Part shown: positions 41,201-47,766 of the stretch, one piece after another | Position numbering within the stretch: position 1 is the first letter of the stretch | Layout: every line of letters begins with the position of its first letter | Source of the DNA: Streptomyces griseoviridis | GTDB taxonomy: Bacteria; Actinomycetota; Actinomycetes; Streptomycetales; Streptomycetaceae | NCBI GenBank assembly: GCA_014649155.1 | Contig: BMSM01000004.1 | Coordinates: forward strand, 124,001 to 188,000 | Direction: 5' to 3' | DNA length: 64,000 bases | The notes under the pieces: generated by a model | Database searches by the model: none | What the model was told of the DNA's origin: nothing | What the model saw: the letters and a program-made list of their open reading frames with translations, nothing else | Made by a program: the position numbers and the translations under genes

Positions 41201-41671
41201 CCGGGGCGGGGCGGGGCTGCGGTAGCCCTGCAACGGGCGCAGGGCGCGCTGGAGTTCGAGGGGTGAGGGCAGTACGGGGGCGGCGGGTACGCCCACCGTG
41301 AGGGTGCGGGCCCGGCCCGTGCCGCCGGACGCCCCGGTGTGCGGCACGGGGTAGAGGGCCACGCGCCGGCCGGCCTCGTCGGCGTACGGCTCGGGCGGTG
41401 CCCCGGGCGGGCGGGGAGTGCCGTCCGGGGACGGCGGCGGGGGCGCGAGGCGGGGCGGGACGGGCGGCGGCACGACACGGCCGCCCGGCGCGGAGTCCTC
41501 GTCCGGGTCGTGGGCGGGGCGGGCCCAGCGGGCCAGCCAGAGGGCGTCGCGGAGCTGCTCGGCGTCCGGGTCGAGGCCCACCGCCCGCAGCCGCAGCACG
41601 AGTTCGGCGAGGGGGTCGGTCTCCGGGGGCCCGGCGGCACCGGGGCCGTGACGCGCCGCTCGGTCGGGCAT
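38243..41671 (-). CDS. SAV_2336-type protein with vWA-like and TPR-like regions
   Basis: This encodes a 1,142-residue protein. The N-terminal 60 residues (L-A-E-L-V-L-R-L-R-A-V-G-L-D-P-D-A-E-Q-L) match the SAV_2336 N-terminal family. A V-L-D-A-S-S-S-M motif near residue 196, a DxSxS metal-ion adhesion site, followed by I-V-L-V-V-S-D near 270, indicates a von Willebrand A-like domain. From about residue 560 to the end are helical repeats with the alternation of TPR units. Together with the MoxR ATPase seven bases upstream it forms the vWA-MoxR part of a ternary system. It is probably cytoplasmic, as no membrane segment is seen. Confidence 0.85.
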   Translation of the reverse strand: MPDRAARHGPGAAGPPETDPLAELVLRLRAVGLDPDAEQLRDALWLARWARPAHDPDEDSAPGGRVVPPPVPPRLAPPPPSPDGTPRPPGAPPEPYADEAGRRVALYPVPHTGASGGTGRARTLTVGVPAAPVLPSPLELQRALRPLQGYRSPAPPRRSELDEVATVERSAQAGGLILPVHRSVTRRDARLHLVLDASSSMRVWDRLFGELEQIFGQLGAFSDIEVSHLHQGPDGGAAVSRSPDAQAAPLHSADRLSDPTGRRIVLVVSDCAGPLWHSGHAHRLLHQLSRQGPVAVLQPLPQRLWNRTRLPVTFGELSRGATLSGAAALRVRVPGGRPAPARRGALPVPVLPPEPIALGAWARLLSGAGAGPVPGAVGWVRADQPPGPAARAGRQRTPYQRVSRFNSAASPVAGRLAVYLAAAPLCLPVMQLVQRTMLPDSGPSELAEVLVSGLLTRAGPEHGTDGALWYEIEPDVRDALLSRLGRDEAMLVLKHCSEYIEQRFGKGGPNFPALALAQLGDGDPGGAGRSHVTSTRYAPDTADNGDGGGDRGAARVPQPFAEIAARVLERFMPLPEQFALYDGGRTTSAGAAARSAGRTPHQAVGRARDLLARFDDEGMVQDLIDAVQLLRGATGHEGPADPDPGLWAEYAHCALRLWEVQGGAALLAEAEEAAERAAAHPHALRERAVLARVLHAAATDARRRGDRPGALDLLRRADREYAVACAAPGLDEREALRLTLERVGALETQWRLGGDRALLQGAVGMLEAFADAWPDRGDHPPELPLAHGRALLRLAEVTTDPPQRRLYAEQAARSLGRALEGDAAPGTTETVRTRARTLTERTRARTLTERARVRTLTDLVDALLLAGGPLDEARSRTDEALGVVREQGQRAGLLVRAGRIAVACYGESGEPAELRSAADWFAQAAQWMPRDAPAHADVLAEWGEVLLRLAALESGERARDRLSRAIRVLRDCRMETPSGSRSAARRLLLLGRALMRRYQVRGDRVDLREAEHLLGLAAADADDPLLAARCRLELGQAQFEAYQNLGRATRLDVAVDAFRAAAESAGRAEQEAETERRRQEAVELAAQAHHWRGMSFEAAARPRAAREAYRAARAQWARLPQDRLGTGEPTARQTAQRLAELE

Positions 41672-41678
41672 CAGCGCG

Positions 41679-42704
41679 TCACCTCGGGCGGTCGAGCCGC
41701 TGGATGAGCAGGTCGGCGAGCCGGTCGCGGCTGGGCGGGGCCGCGGCGTCGGTGAGGTAGATGGCGTTCAGCAACTGGTCCGCCGCCAGCAGTTCGCTGC
41801 GCGACCGCTCCAGGAACCGGGTGATCAGGTCGTCCCCGGCCCGCGCCGCCTCGTCCCCGAGATGGGCCCGTACGAAGGTGGCGAGCCGGTTGTGGTCGGG
41901 GCGGCCCAGCTCCAGGTGGATGCAGCGGCGCATCAGCGGTGCCGGGAAGTCCCGTTCGCCGTTGCTGGTCAGGACGACGAACGGGAAGGCGCGGCAGCGC
42001 ACCCGGCCGTCGCGCACCCGTACCTTCACGCCGTCCGCGGTGAGCACCTCGGCCTCGCCGTCGGGGAGCCGGTCGGCGATCCGCTCCAGCTCGGGGATGG
42101 CGAACTCGCCCTCCTCCAGCACGTTCAGCAGGTCGTTGGGCAGGTCGATGTCGCTCTTGTCCAGCTCGTCGATGAGCAGCACGCGCGGGGTGTCGGAGGG
42201 CAGCAGCGCGGTGCCGAGCGGGCCGAGCCGGATGTAGCTGCCGATGCCCTCGACGGCGCCGGGCGCCCCGGCCGCGCTGCCGAACCCGCCCTGCGCGGCG
42301 ATCTGCACGTCCTGGAGGCGGGCGATGGCGTCGTAGTGGTACAGCCCGTCCTGGAGCGCCGAGCGGCTGACGATGGACCAGCGCAGCACGTTGCCCAGAC
42401 CTAGTTCGTACGCCACCGAGTGGGCCAGCGTGCTCTTGCCCGCGCCGGGACTGCCGGTGACGAGCAGGGGGCGGCGCAGGTACAGCGCCGCGTTGATCAT
42501 CTCCAGCTCCTCGGCGCCCGGCCGGTGCAGCTCGGCCATGTGCCGGTGGGCGCCGAGCCGGCGGTTCTCGTCCCCGTCGCCCGCTCCCGCCGCCTCGTCC
42601 CGGCCGGAGAAGTCCCGCCAGGGCGGCGGAGCGGGGAGCCGCTCGATGCCGTCGTGGGGTTCGCCGGCGCCTCGGTAGATGAGCCACTCACTGGATTCGG
42701 TCAT
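41679..42704 (-). CDS. MoxR-type AAA+ ATPase
   Basis: This encodes a 341-residue AAA+ ATPase with Walker A G-S-P-G-A-G-K-S-T (about residues 83-91), Walker B V-L-L-I-D-E-L-D-K-S-D (about 174-184), sensor 1 V-L-T-S-N-G-E-R-D-F and an M-R-R-C arginine-finger-like motif. MoxR ATPases act as chaperones or remodelers together with vWA-domain partners, here the SAV_2336 protein just downstream. The ATG overlaps the stop of the upstream repeat-rich frame in an ATGA arrangement. Confidence 0.9.
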   Translation of the reverse strand: MTESSEWLIYRGAGEPHDGIERLPAPPPWRDFSGRDEAAGAGDGDENRRLGAHRHMAELHRPGAEELEMINAALYLRRPLLVTGSPGAGKSTLAHSVAYELGLGNVLRWSIVSRSALQDGLYHYDAIARLQDVQIAAQGGFGSAAGAPGAVEGIGSYIRLGPLGTALLPSDTPRVLLIDELDKSDIDLPNDLLNVLEEGEFAIPELERIADRLPDGEAEVLTADGVKVRVRDGRVRCRAFPFVVLTSNGERDFPAPLMRRCIHLELGRPDHNRLATFVRAHLGDEAARAGDDLITRFLERSRSELLAADQLLNAIYLTDAAAPPSRDRLADLLIQRLDRPR

Positions 42705-43567
42705 GATCCGGTCCTCGTCGTCACTCGTCCACAGGGGCGGCTGTCCGAACGCCCTTCACGGTATCGATCCTCAAGGGGCCTGATAAGGAGGCCGACGGGG
42801 GCGAGGGTGGAGTCGGGGGCGGAGACGGAAGCGGGCGGGGGCGCGGACCGGGGCGCACACACGGGGACCCGGGCCGGGAGGGGCCAGCGGGCAGACCCTG
42901 TACGACCGGAGGCGGCCGGGACGGCGGTGGGTACGGGCCGCACGCGACCGCAAGCGGCCGGGGCGACGGCGGGCGCGGCCCGGAAGCGGCCGGGACCGGC
43001 AGGACCGGCAGGAGCGGCAGGAGCGGCAGGAGCGGCAGGAGCGGCAGGAGCGGACGCGGACGCGGACCGGGTACGGCCGGGGGCGGCCGGGGCGACGGCC
43101 CGCACGCGACCGCAGACGATCGACACGACGGCGAGCGCGGACCATACCCGACCGGAAACGGCCAACGCGGCAGCGGACACGGACCGTACACGACCGAAAA
43201 CAACCGGCGCGGCAGCGGACACACCCCGGCCCCGGGCGTATGCGGCCGGGGCGCGCGCAACCGGCGCCGCAGCGGACCCGGACCGGATACGACCGGGGGC
43301 GACCGGGGCGACGGGCCGCACGCGACCGCAGACGATCGACACGACGGCGAGCGCGGACCATACCCGACCGAAAACGGCCAGCGCGGCAGCGGACACGGAC
43401 CGTACACGACCGAAAACAACCGGCGCGGCAGCGGACACGCCCCGACCCCGGGCGTACGCGACCGGGGCGCGCGCAACCGGCGCCGCAGCGGACCCGGACC
43501 GGGTACGACCGGGGGCGGCCGGGGCGCCGGCGGGTCCGGACACCACACGGGCCGGCCCGGCGCTCAC
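42701..43567 (-). CDS. Repeat-rich bridging reading frame, hypothetical protein
   Basis: This 288-residue frame fills the gap between the trypsin-VMAP and MoxR genes exactly. Its GTG overlaps the upstream stop (GTGA) and its TGA overlaps the MoxR start (ATGA). The product is Ala/Val/Arg/Pro/Ser-rich, built from two 72-residue repeats containing roughly 14-residue units of the form G-R-V-R-S-V-S-A-A-A, then an Ala-Pro run. No known domain is visible. In the first 57 codons 44 end in G or C (77 percent), lower than expected for this genome, so it may be a degenerating or repeat-expanded spacer. Other minus-strand frames are also open here. I consider it a plausible but unproven gene. Confidence 0.45.
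   Translation of the reverse strand: MSAGPARVVSGPAGAPAAPGRTRSGSAAAPVARAPVAYARGRGVSAAAPVVFGRVRSVSAAALAVFGRVWSALAVVSIVCGRVRPVAPVAPGRIRSGSAAAPVARAPAAYARGRGVSAAAPVVFGRVRSVSAAALAVSGRVWSALAVVSIVCGRVRAVAPAAPGRTRSASASAPAAPAAPAAPAAPAGPAGPGRFRAAPAVAPAACGRVRPVPTAVPAASGRTGSARWPLPARVPVCAPRSAPPPASVSAPDSTLAPVGLLIRPLEDRYREGRSDSRPCGRVTTRTGS
42997..43052. repeat. Nine-base tandem repeat
   Basis: About six copies of a nine-base unit CGGCAGGAG stand immediately beside the 216-base repeats. In the minus-strand bridging frame they encode an Ala-Pro-Ala repeat. Confidence 0.8.
43059..43533. repeat. 216-base tandem direct repeat, two copies plus a partial third
   Basis: Copies start at about 43059 and 43275, with a partial third from 43491. 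For example, a 40-base block starting at 43101 recurs at 43317, giving a period of 216 bases or 72 codons. Each unit has internal quasi-repeats of about 42 bases. The period keeps the reading frame. The unit is related to the adjacent nine-base minisatellite only in composition. Confidence 0.88.
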
Positions 43568-45720
43568 GGTGCCTCCAGCAGGTCGCCCGCGCCCGGCAGG
43601 GGCTGGTGCGGGTCGTCGTACAGCAGGGACACGCCCGCGGCCCAGAAGGTCTCGGGCCGGCCCGCGCGCAGCTTGCGCCGCAGGTCGTGCACGACCTCGG
43701 GCAGCCGGTGCGCGCTCGGCGGGCCGGCGATCTCGTCGAACGAGCCCCGGTGGAACTCCCCGCAGACCGTGTCGGGCAGGCCGCGCCGCCGGCGCCACAG
43801 GGCGACGCCGAAGCCCCCGCGCACGATCCGGGCGAGCGCCACGGCGTCGTCGTCGTACCGGTCGTCGCCGTAGCGGCAGAGCACGGGCACCGCGCCGTGC
43901 GACAGCCCGCGCAACTGCTCCAGCGGCGGCACGGGTTTGCGCAGCCCCTCGTCGCAGTCGAGGACCTCCGCCTTGGCCCGGTGGCTGTGCAGCCACCGCC
44001 AGCGCGCCCGGCGCTCCTCCTCCAGGTCGAACGGGTCGGCCGCCGGCACCCCGCCGAACGCGCCGTCGCCGGCGAACCCCGCTTCGCCGCCGAAGCCGTC
44101 GTCCTCGGCGAACGCGTCGTCCTCGGCGAGCCGGTCGCGGTCGGAGCAGCGCAGCACCACCGGGCGCAGCGCGCCCACCGGCGGCGCGTCCGGGCCCAGC
44201 CGCCAGTCGTCGGCCGACAGCCGGCCGAGCAGGGAGTACGGCAGCGCGACCTGGAGGACGGCGGGCCGGCCGGGCTCGTCGCACTGCCGGAACGCCTCGG
44301 TGAGCGCGGCCGTCAGATGCTCGGCGAGCCGGGCCAGCGGGGCCTGCGCGGCCTCGGCCAGGCGCCGCGCCTCCTTCCCGGGCGGGACGACGGAGACCGA
44401 CCAGTCGCAGTGGTCCGGTTCCCAGTGCCGCTGCTCCAGTTCGACGAGGACGGCCGGCTGCGCGGTGAGCGGCGGTCGCCGTCCCGTGCCCGGCGCCCCC
44501 CTGCGGTGGCCGGGCCGGCGGGCCGTCATGCCGCGGAACCGCTGGTCGGCGAGGCCCCGGCGGTGCCGGATGCCGAGCCGTTGCCCGGCCTGCCACACCC
44601 AGTCCCACAGGGCCTCCTCGGCATCCTGGGTGCTGGGCACGACGTACGGCCGTTCGGCGACCATGGCCCGTACCGCGTAGTCGAGGACGAGGTCGAGGGC
44701 GCCGTCGTCGCGGGCGCTCTCGTACAGGGCACCCAGTCCGTCGCGCCAGCCGCGCGGCGCGGGCCGGGGCAGGGGCGCCTGGAAGTCGGGCAGGGCGTCG
44801 AGGATGTCGAGCAGCGCGTGGGTGCTGGCCGGCGGCGGCAGGTCGGCGAGCCGGCCGAGCAGCTGGACGCGCTCCTCCGGGGTGAGCGTGCGGCCGGGCC
44901 GGGCGCCGAGCCGGCGCTGCACGTCGACCCAGGTGTGGCGGCGGGCGTCCGGGAGGCGCTGCCGGTCCCGGTGGTAGCGGTCGTGGGCCTGGAACACCGA
45001 GTGGTACAGGTCGTCGTGCTCGGCCGCGAGCGGGCCGGCCGGCACCGGCAGCGTCCGCAGCTGCTCCAGCCCGATGGAGGTGCCGCCGCGGGCGTGCCGC
45101 GCACGGGACTTCACGATGCCGATGACCTCGCCGCGCAGCGGGTCGATCACGGGACCGCCGGAGACGCCGTCCGGCAGGTCGTTCTCCCCGAGGCGGAGCT
45201 GGAGGTCCGCGGACCAGGTGCCGATGGTGCCCTCGACGGTGAGGGTGCCGTAGAGCATCTGGAGGCGGCCGTCCAGCTCCGTCCAGCCCGCGTAGAGCAC
45301 CTTGCCGTCGCCGTAGTACCCGGCGGGGCGCTCGGACACGTACACGCACTCGTGGTCGGCCGGCGCGCTCAGCCGGATCAGCGCGAGGTCGGGGGCCGGC
45401 CAGTTGCCGGTGGCGGGGGCGGCGCCCTCGGGCAGGGTCGCCACGACGTGGCCGGTGACCGCGGACATGCCGCCGCCCGGCTCCGGCTCGTACACCACCG
45501 CGACCTCGCCCCCCTCCCCCTCGCATGCCACATGCGCGCAGGTCAGAACCCAGTTGGGCGCGATGAAGAAGCCGCTCCCGAGAAACCCCGCGGGTTCGTC
45601 CGGGGCATACCCGGCCCCCGGCCGGTGAACGCGCACGGTGGCCGCCATGACGAGATCACCGAGCGCACGCCGGGCGGCTTCCCCGTCGCCCGGTGCGCCG
45701 GGGGCGTACCCGCCCGTCAT
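43564..45720 (-). CDS. Trypsin-like protease fused to a VMAP-type domain
   Basis: This encodes a 718-residue protein. The N-terminal 230 residues are a trypsin-fold serine protease with an intact triad: His63 (T-C-A-H-V-A-C), Asp111 (D-L-A-L-I-R-L) and Ser187 (G-V-S-G-G-P). No signal peptide precedes it, so it is a cytoplasmic protease. A middle helical part (about 240-390) is followed by a C-terminal VMAP-type region (about 420-718) ending near L-L-Y-D-D-P-H-Q-P-L-P. VMAP proteins are the third partner of vWA-MoxR ternary conflict systems, with the protease as the likely effector. The start overlaps the upstream stop by four bases. Confidence 0.88.
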   Translation of the reverse strand: MTGGYAPGAPGDGEAARRALGDLVMAATVRVHRPGAGYAPDEPAGFLGSGFFIAPNWVLTCAHVACEGEGGEVAVVYEPEPGGGMSAVTGHVVATLPEGAAPATGNWPAPDLALIRLSAPADHECVYVSERPAGYYGDGKVLYAGWTELDGRLQMLYGTLTVEGTIGTWSADLQLRLGENDLPDGVSGGPVIDPLRGEVIGIVKSRARHARGGTSIGLEQLRTLPVPAGPLAAEHDDLYHSVFQAHDRYHRDRQRLPDARRHTWVDVQRRLGARPGRTLTPEERVQLLGRLADLPPPASTHALLDILDALPDFQAPLPRPAPRGWRDGLGALYESARDDGALDLVLDYAVRAMVAERPYVVPSTQDAEEALWDWVWQAGQRLGIRHRRGLADQRFRGMTARRPGHRRGAPGTGRRPPLTAQPAVLVELEQRHWEPDHCDWSVSVVPPGKEARRLAEAAQAPLARLAEHLTAALTEAFRQCDEPGRPAVLQVALPYSLLGRLSADDWRLGPDAPPVGALRPVVLRCSDRDRLAEDDAFAEDDGFGGEAGFAGDGAFGGVPAADPFDLEEERRARWRWLHSHRAKAEVLDCDEGLRKPVPPLEQLRGLSHGAVPVLCRYGDDRYDDDAVALARIVRGGFGVALWRRRRGLPDTVCGEFHRGSFDEIAGPPSAHRLPEVVHDLRRKLRAGRPETFWAAGVSLLYDDPHQPLPGAGDLLEAP

Positions 45721-46184
45721 GCCGCGCCCCCGTCCCCGGGGGCGCGGGCCCCGTCGTACCCCTCCGCGCCGGTTGACGCGCCCCGGGTGCCGTCGCCGGG
45801 GTCCTCCTCCCCGGGCGCGTACGGGACCGCCGGTCCGTTGTTCCAGGTGAGCGTGACCGTGATGCCGGCCTTGGCCTCGCCGTCGGCGAGCAGCCCGACC
45901 ACCTTGCCGGCCTTGGCGGTCAGCTCGATGCCGAACTGCACGCTGACCTCGTCGGGCCGCACCGCGCGCAGCGGCTCCGCCAGCGACCGCGCCACCCCGG
46001 TCACCAGGGTGTGCAGACTCTCCATACTGGCCTCGACCCGTTCCGTGAAACCGGTGTCGCTGTACGACAGCCCGCCGGGCCGCTCCGGCCGCTCGGGCAG
46101 TTCCGCCGCGCCCGAGACGCGGGCCCAGACCGGCGTCCCGTCCGGCAAGGCGATCCGTGCGACCCTCGTCGCTTCCTGGTCCAT
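45717..46184 (-). CDS. CU044_2847 family (trypsin-co-occurring domain) protein
   Basis: This encodes a 155-residue protein of the small family that repeatedly accompanies trypsin-like conflict proteases. The core includes V-Q-F-G-I-E-L-T-A-K-A-G-K-V-V-G-L-L and I-T-V-T-L-T-W-N at about residues 89-125. The C-terminus is Gly/Pro/Ala-rich. It is the first gene of the operon; GGGGGAG lies four bases upstream of ATG 46184. Its stop overlaps the protease start (ATGA), so stoichiometric production is likely. A role as substrate, inhibitor or adaptor of the protease is an inference. Confidence 0.85.
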   Translation of the reverse strand: MDQEATRVARIALPDGTPVWARVSGAAELPERPERPGGLSYSDTGFTERVEASMESLHTLVTGVARSLAEPLRAVRPDEVSVQFGIELTAKAGKVVGLLADGEAKAGITVTLTWNNGPAVPYAPGEEDPGDGTRGASTGAEGYDGARAPGDGGAA

Positions 46185-46531
46185 GGAACTCCCCCGTTCC
46201 CCGTGTGTCCCGCGTTCTCCGTGCCCGTTCCCCGTGCCCGTTCTCCGTGCCCGTTCCTCGTGTTCCCCGCGTCCCCCGGCGCGTCCGAGGGTGCGCACGC
46301 CCCCGCTTCCCGCCGGTGCGAGGCTAATCGCCGGGTCCCGCCGGCGCGAGGGCTCCGACCGCCCCTCAGGACGCGCCCCTCCCTGCGCCTATCCTTTTTC
46401 TGTCCTCTTCGTGGTCTTTCGCGTCCCGTTCCCCACCGGACGGAAAGACCTCACCCCTCACTTCCGCAGGAACAGGGTCCTTCCCGCACGGGAGGCTCCC
46501 TACCCCTGCGCCGACCGACGGAGCAGCATCC
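46185..46531. other. Intergenic promoter region with a short tandem repeat
   Basis: This 347-base region lies between the divergent conflict-system operon and the DUF6104 gene and should contain both promoters. At about 46204-46260 a 14-base unit (CCGTGCCCGTTCTC type) is repeated three to four times close to the start of the minus-strand operon, placing it in the 5' leader. A T-rich stretch near 46390-46400 could belong to a promoter. I found no convincing -35/-10 pair or small gene. Confidence 0.5.
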
Positions 46532-46711
46532 ATGTACTTCACCGACCGCGGCATCGAGGAACTGGAGAAGCGGCGCGGCGAGGAGGAGGTCACCTTCGAG
46601 TGGCTCGCCGAGCAGCTGCGGACGTTCGTGGACCTCAACCCGGACTTCGAGGTGCCGGTGGAACGCCTGGCGACCTGGCTGGCACGGCTGGACGACGAGG
46701 ACGAGGAGTAG
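46532..46711 (+). CDS. Small DUF6104 family protein
   Basis: This encodes a 59-residue acidic protein beginning M-Y-F-T-D-R-G-I-E-E-L-E-K-R-R-G and ending in an Asp/Glu run. The sequence matches my memory of the Streptomyces DUF6104 family of small cytoplasmic proteins of unknown function. The length, the strong helical pattern and normal codon use support a real gene. The ATG is preceded by a weak GGAGCAG-like binding site. The stop is followed within 50 bases by the promoter of the DUF4097/PadR operon. Confidence 0.75.
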   Translation: MYFTDRGIEELEKRRGEEEVTFEWLAEQLRTFVDLNPDFEVPVERLATWLARLDDEDEE

Positions 46712-46744
46712 AGCGTGCGCCCGCGGGCGGGTCGCGGGCGCCGG

Positions 46745-46792
46745 TTGACATCCACCCTGCGCGATATATCGTGAGTATCGAGAACGCGATAT
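46745..46792 (+). promoter_or_regulatory. Promoter and probable PadR operator of the DUF4097/PadR operon
   Basis: A consensus -35 TTGACA at 46745-46750 is followed after 16 bases by TATCGT at 46767-46772. The perfect palindrome CGATATATCG (46762-46771) overlaps the -10, and GCGATAT recurs directly at 46761-46767 and 46786-46792. AT-rich ATAT-containing sites of this sort are typical of PadR family autoregulation, so the PadR protein encoded by the second gene is the likely ligand. Confidence 0.6.
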
Positions 46793-46823
46793 GCCGCGTC
46801 ATGTCGGCAGGAGGCCGGTACCC

Positions 46824-47765
46824 ATGCCCGAGCACGAGTGGTCCGTCACCGAACCGGGGAAGCTCACCTTCGACTCCCCGGTGAGCGAGCTCCACGTACG
46901 CGTCGTCGACGGCACGGTCAACGTCGTCGGCACCGACGAGGGCCCCGCCCGCCTGGAGGTCTCCGCGATCGAGGGGCCGCCCCTGATCGTGACCCAGCGG
47001 GGCGGCACCCTCACGGTCGCCTACGAGGACCTGCCCTGGAAGGGCTTCCTCAAGTGGCTGGAGCCCAGGGGCCGGCGGCGCAGCGCGGTGGTCTCCCTGG
47101 CCGTCCCGGCGGACACCAGGGTCGAGGTGGGGGTGGTGGGCGCCGGCGCCGTGCTCTCCGGCCTCGGCGGGCGGGCCGAGCTCCAGGGCGTCACCGGCGA
47201 CAGCACCCTGGTCGGCCTCACGGGACCGGTCCGGGCCGACACGGTCACCGGGAACGTGGAGGCGCAGGCCCTCACCGGGGACCTCCGCTTCCACTCGGTC
47301 TCCGGGGACCTGACGGTCGTGGAGGCCGGTTCCTCGGTCCGCGCCGACTCGGTGAACGGCTCGATGATCGTCGACTGCGACCCGGCGAGCCGGCCCACCG
47401 ACATCAGCCTGACCAGCGTCTCCGGTGAGATCGCCATCCGGCTGCCGCAGCCGGCCGACGCCGAGGTGGAGGCCAGCACGGCGAGCGGCGCGGTCTCCAG
47501 CGCCTTCGAGGACCTCCGGGTCACCGGCCAGTGGGGCACCAAGCGGATCACCGGCCGGCTCGGCGCGGGCACCGGCCGGCTGAAGGCGACGACGGTCTCC
47601 GGTTCCATCGCCCTGCTGCGCCGCCCGCCGGCGGAGGAGCACCCGTGGGGCACGGCACCGGCGGACTCCCCCGGCTCCGGCCCGGCCGACGGACCGTCCG
47701 CCGGCCCGCCTCCCGGCCCGGCCCCGGACCCGACCGCCGGCCCGACCGACAAGAAGGTGCTCTGA
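46824..47765 (+). CDS. DUF4097 beta-repeat protein
   Basis: This encodes a 313-residue protein with the DUF4097 putative adhesin fold: repeated short strands containing V-T-G-D, V-S-G-D and V-N-G-S units (about residues 120-240) that form a right-handed beta-structure. The N-terminus carries W-S-V-T-E-P-G-K-L-T-F-D and no signal peptide, and the C-terminal 50 residues are Pro/Gly-rich. Proteins of this family sit beside PadR regulators in many Streptomyces. The function is unknown. GGAGG lies nine bases upstream of ATG 46824. The stop is followed after one base by the padR start. Confidence 0.8.
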   Translation: MPEHEWSVTEPGKLTFDSPVSELHVRVVDGTVNVVGTDEGPARLEVSAIEGPPLIVTQRGGTLTVAYEDLPWKGFLKWLEPRGRRRSAVVSLAVPADTRVEVGVVGAGAVLSGLGGRAELQGVTGDSTLVGLTGPVRADTVTGNVEAQALTGDLRFHSVSGDLTVVEAGSSVRADSVNGSMIVDCDPASRPTDISLTSVSGEIAIRLPQPADAEVEASTASGAVSSAFEDLRVTGQWGTKRITGRLGAGTGRLKATTVSGSIALLRRPPAEEHPWGTAPADSPGSGPADGPSAGPPPGPAPDPTAGPTDKKVL

Positions 47766-47766
47766 C

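Noticed and set aside
42721..43548. 275-codon minus-strand Pro/Leu-rich frame in the repeat region
   Set aside because: It competes with the frame 42701-43567, which has start and stop overlaps with both neighbours. This one lacks such junctions, and its Pro/Cys/Leu repeats look like a frame-shifted reading of the same repeats.
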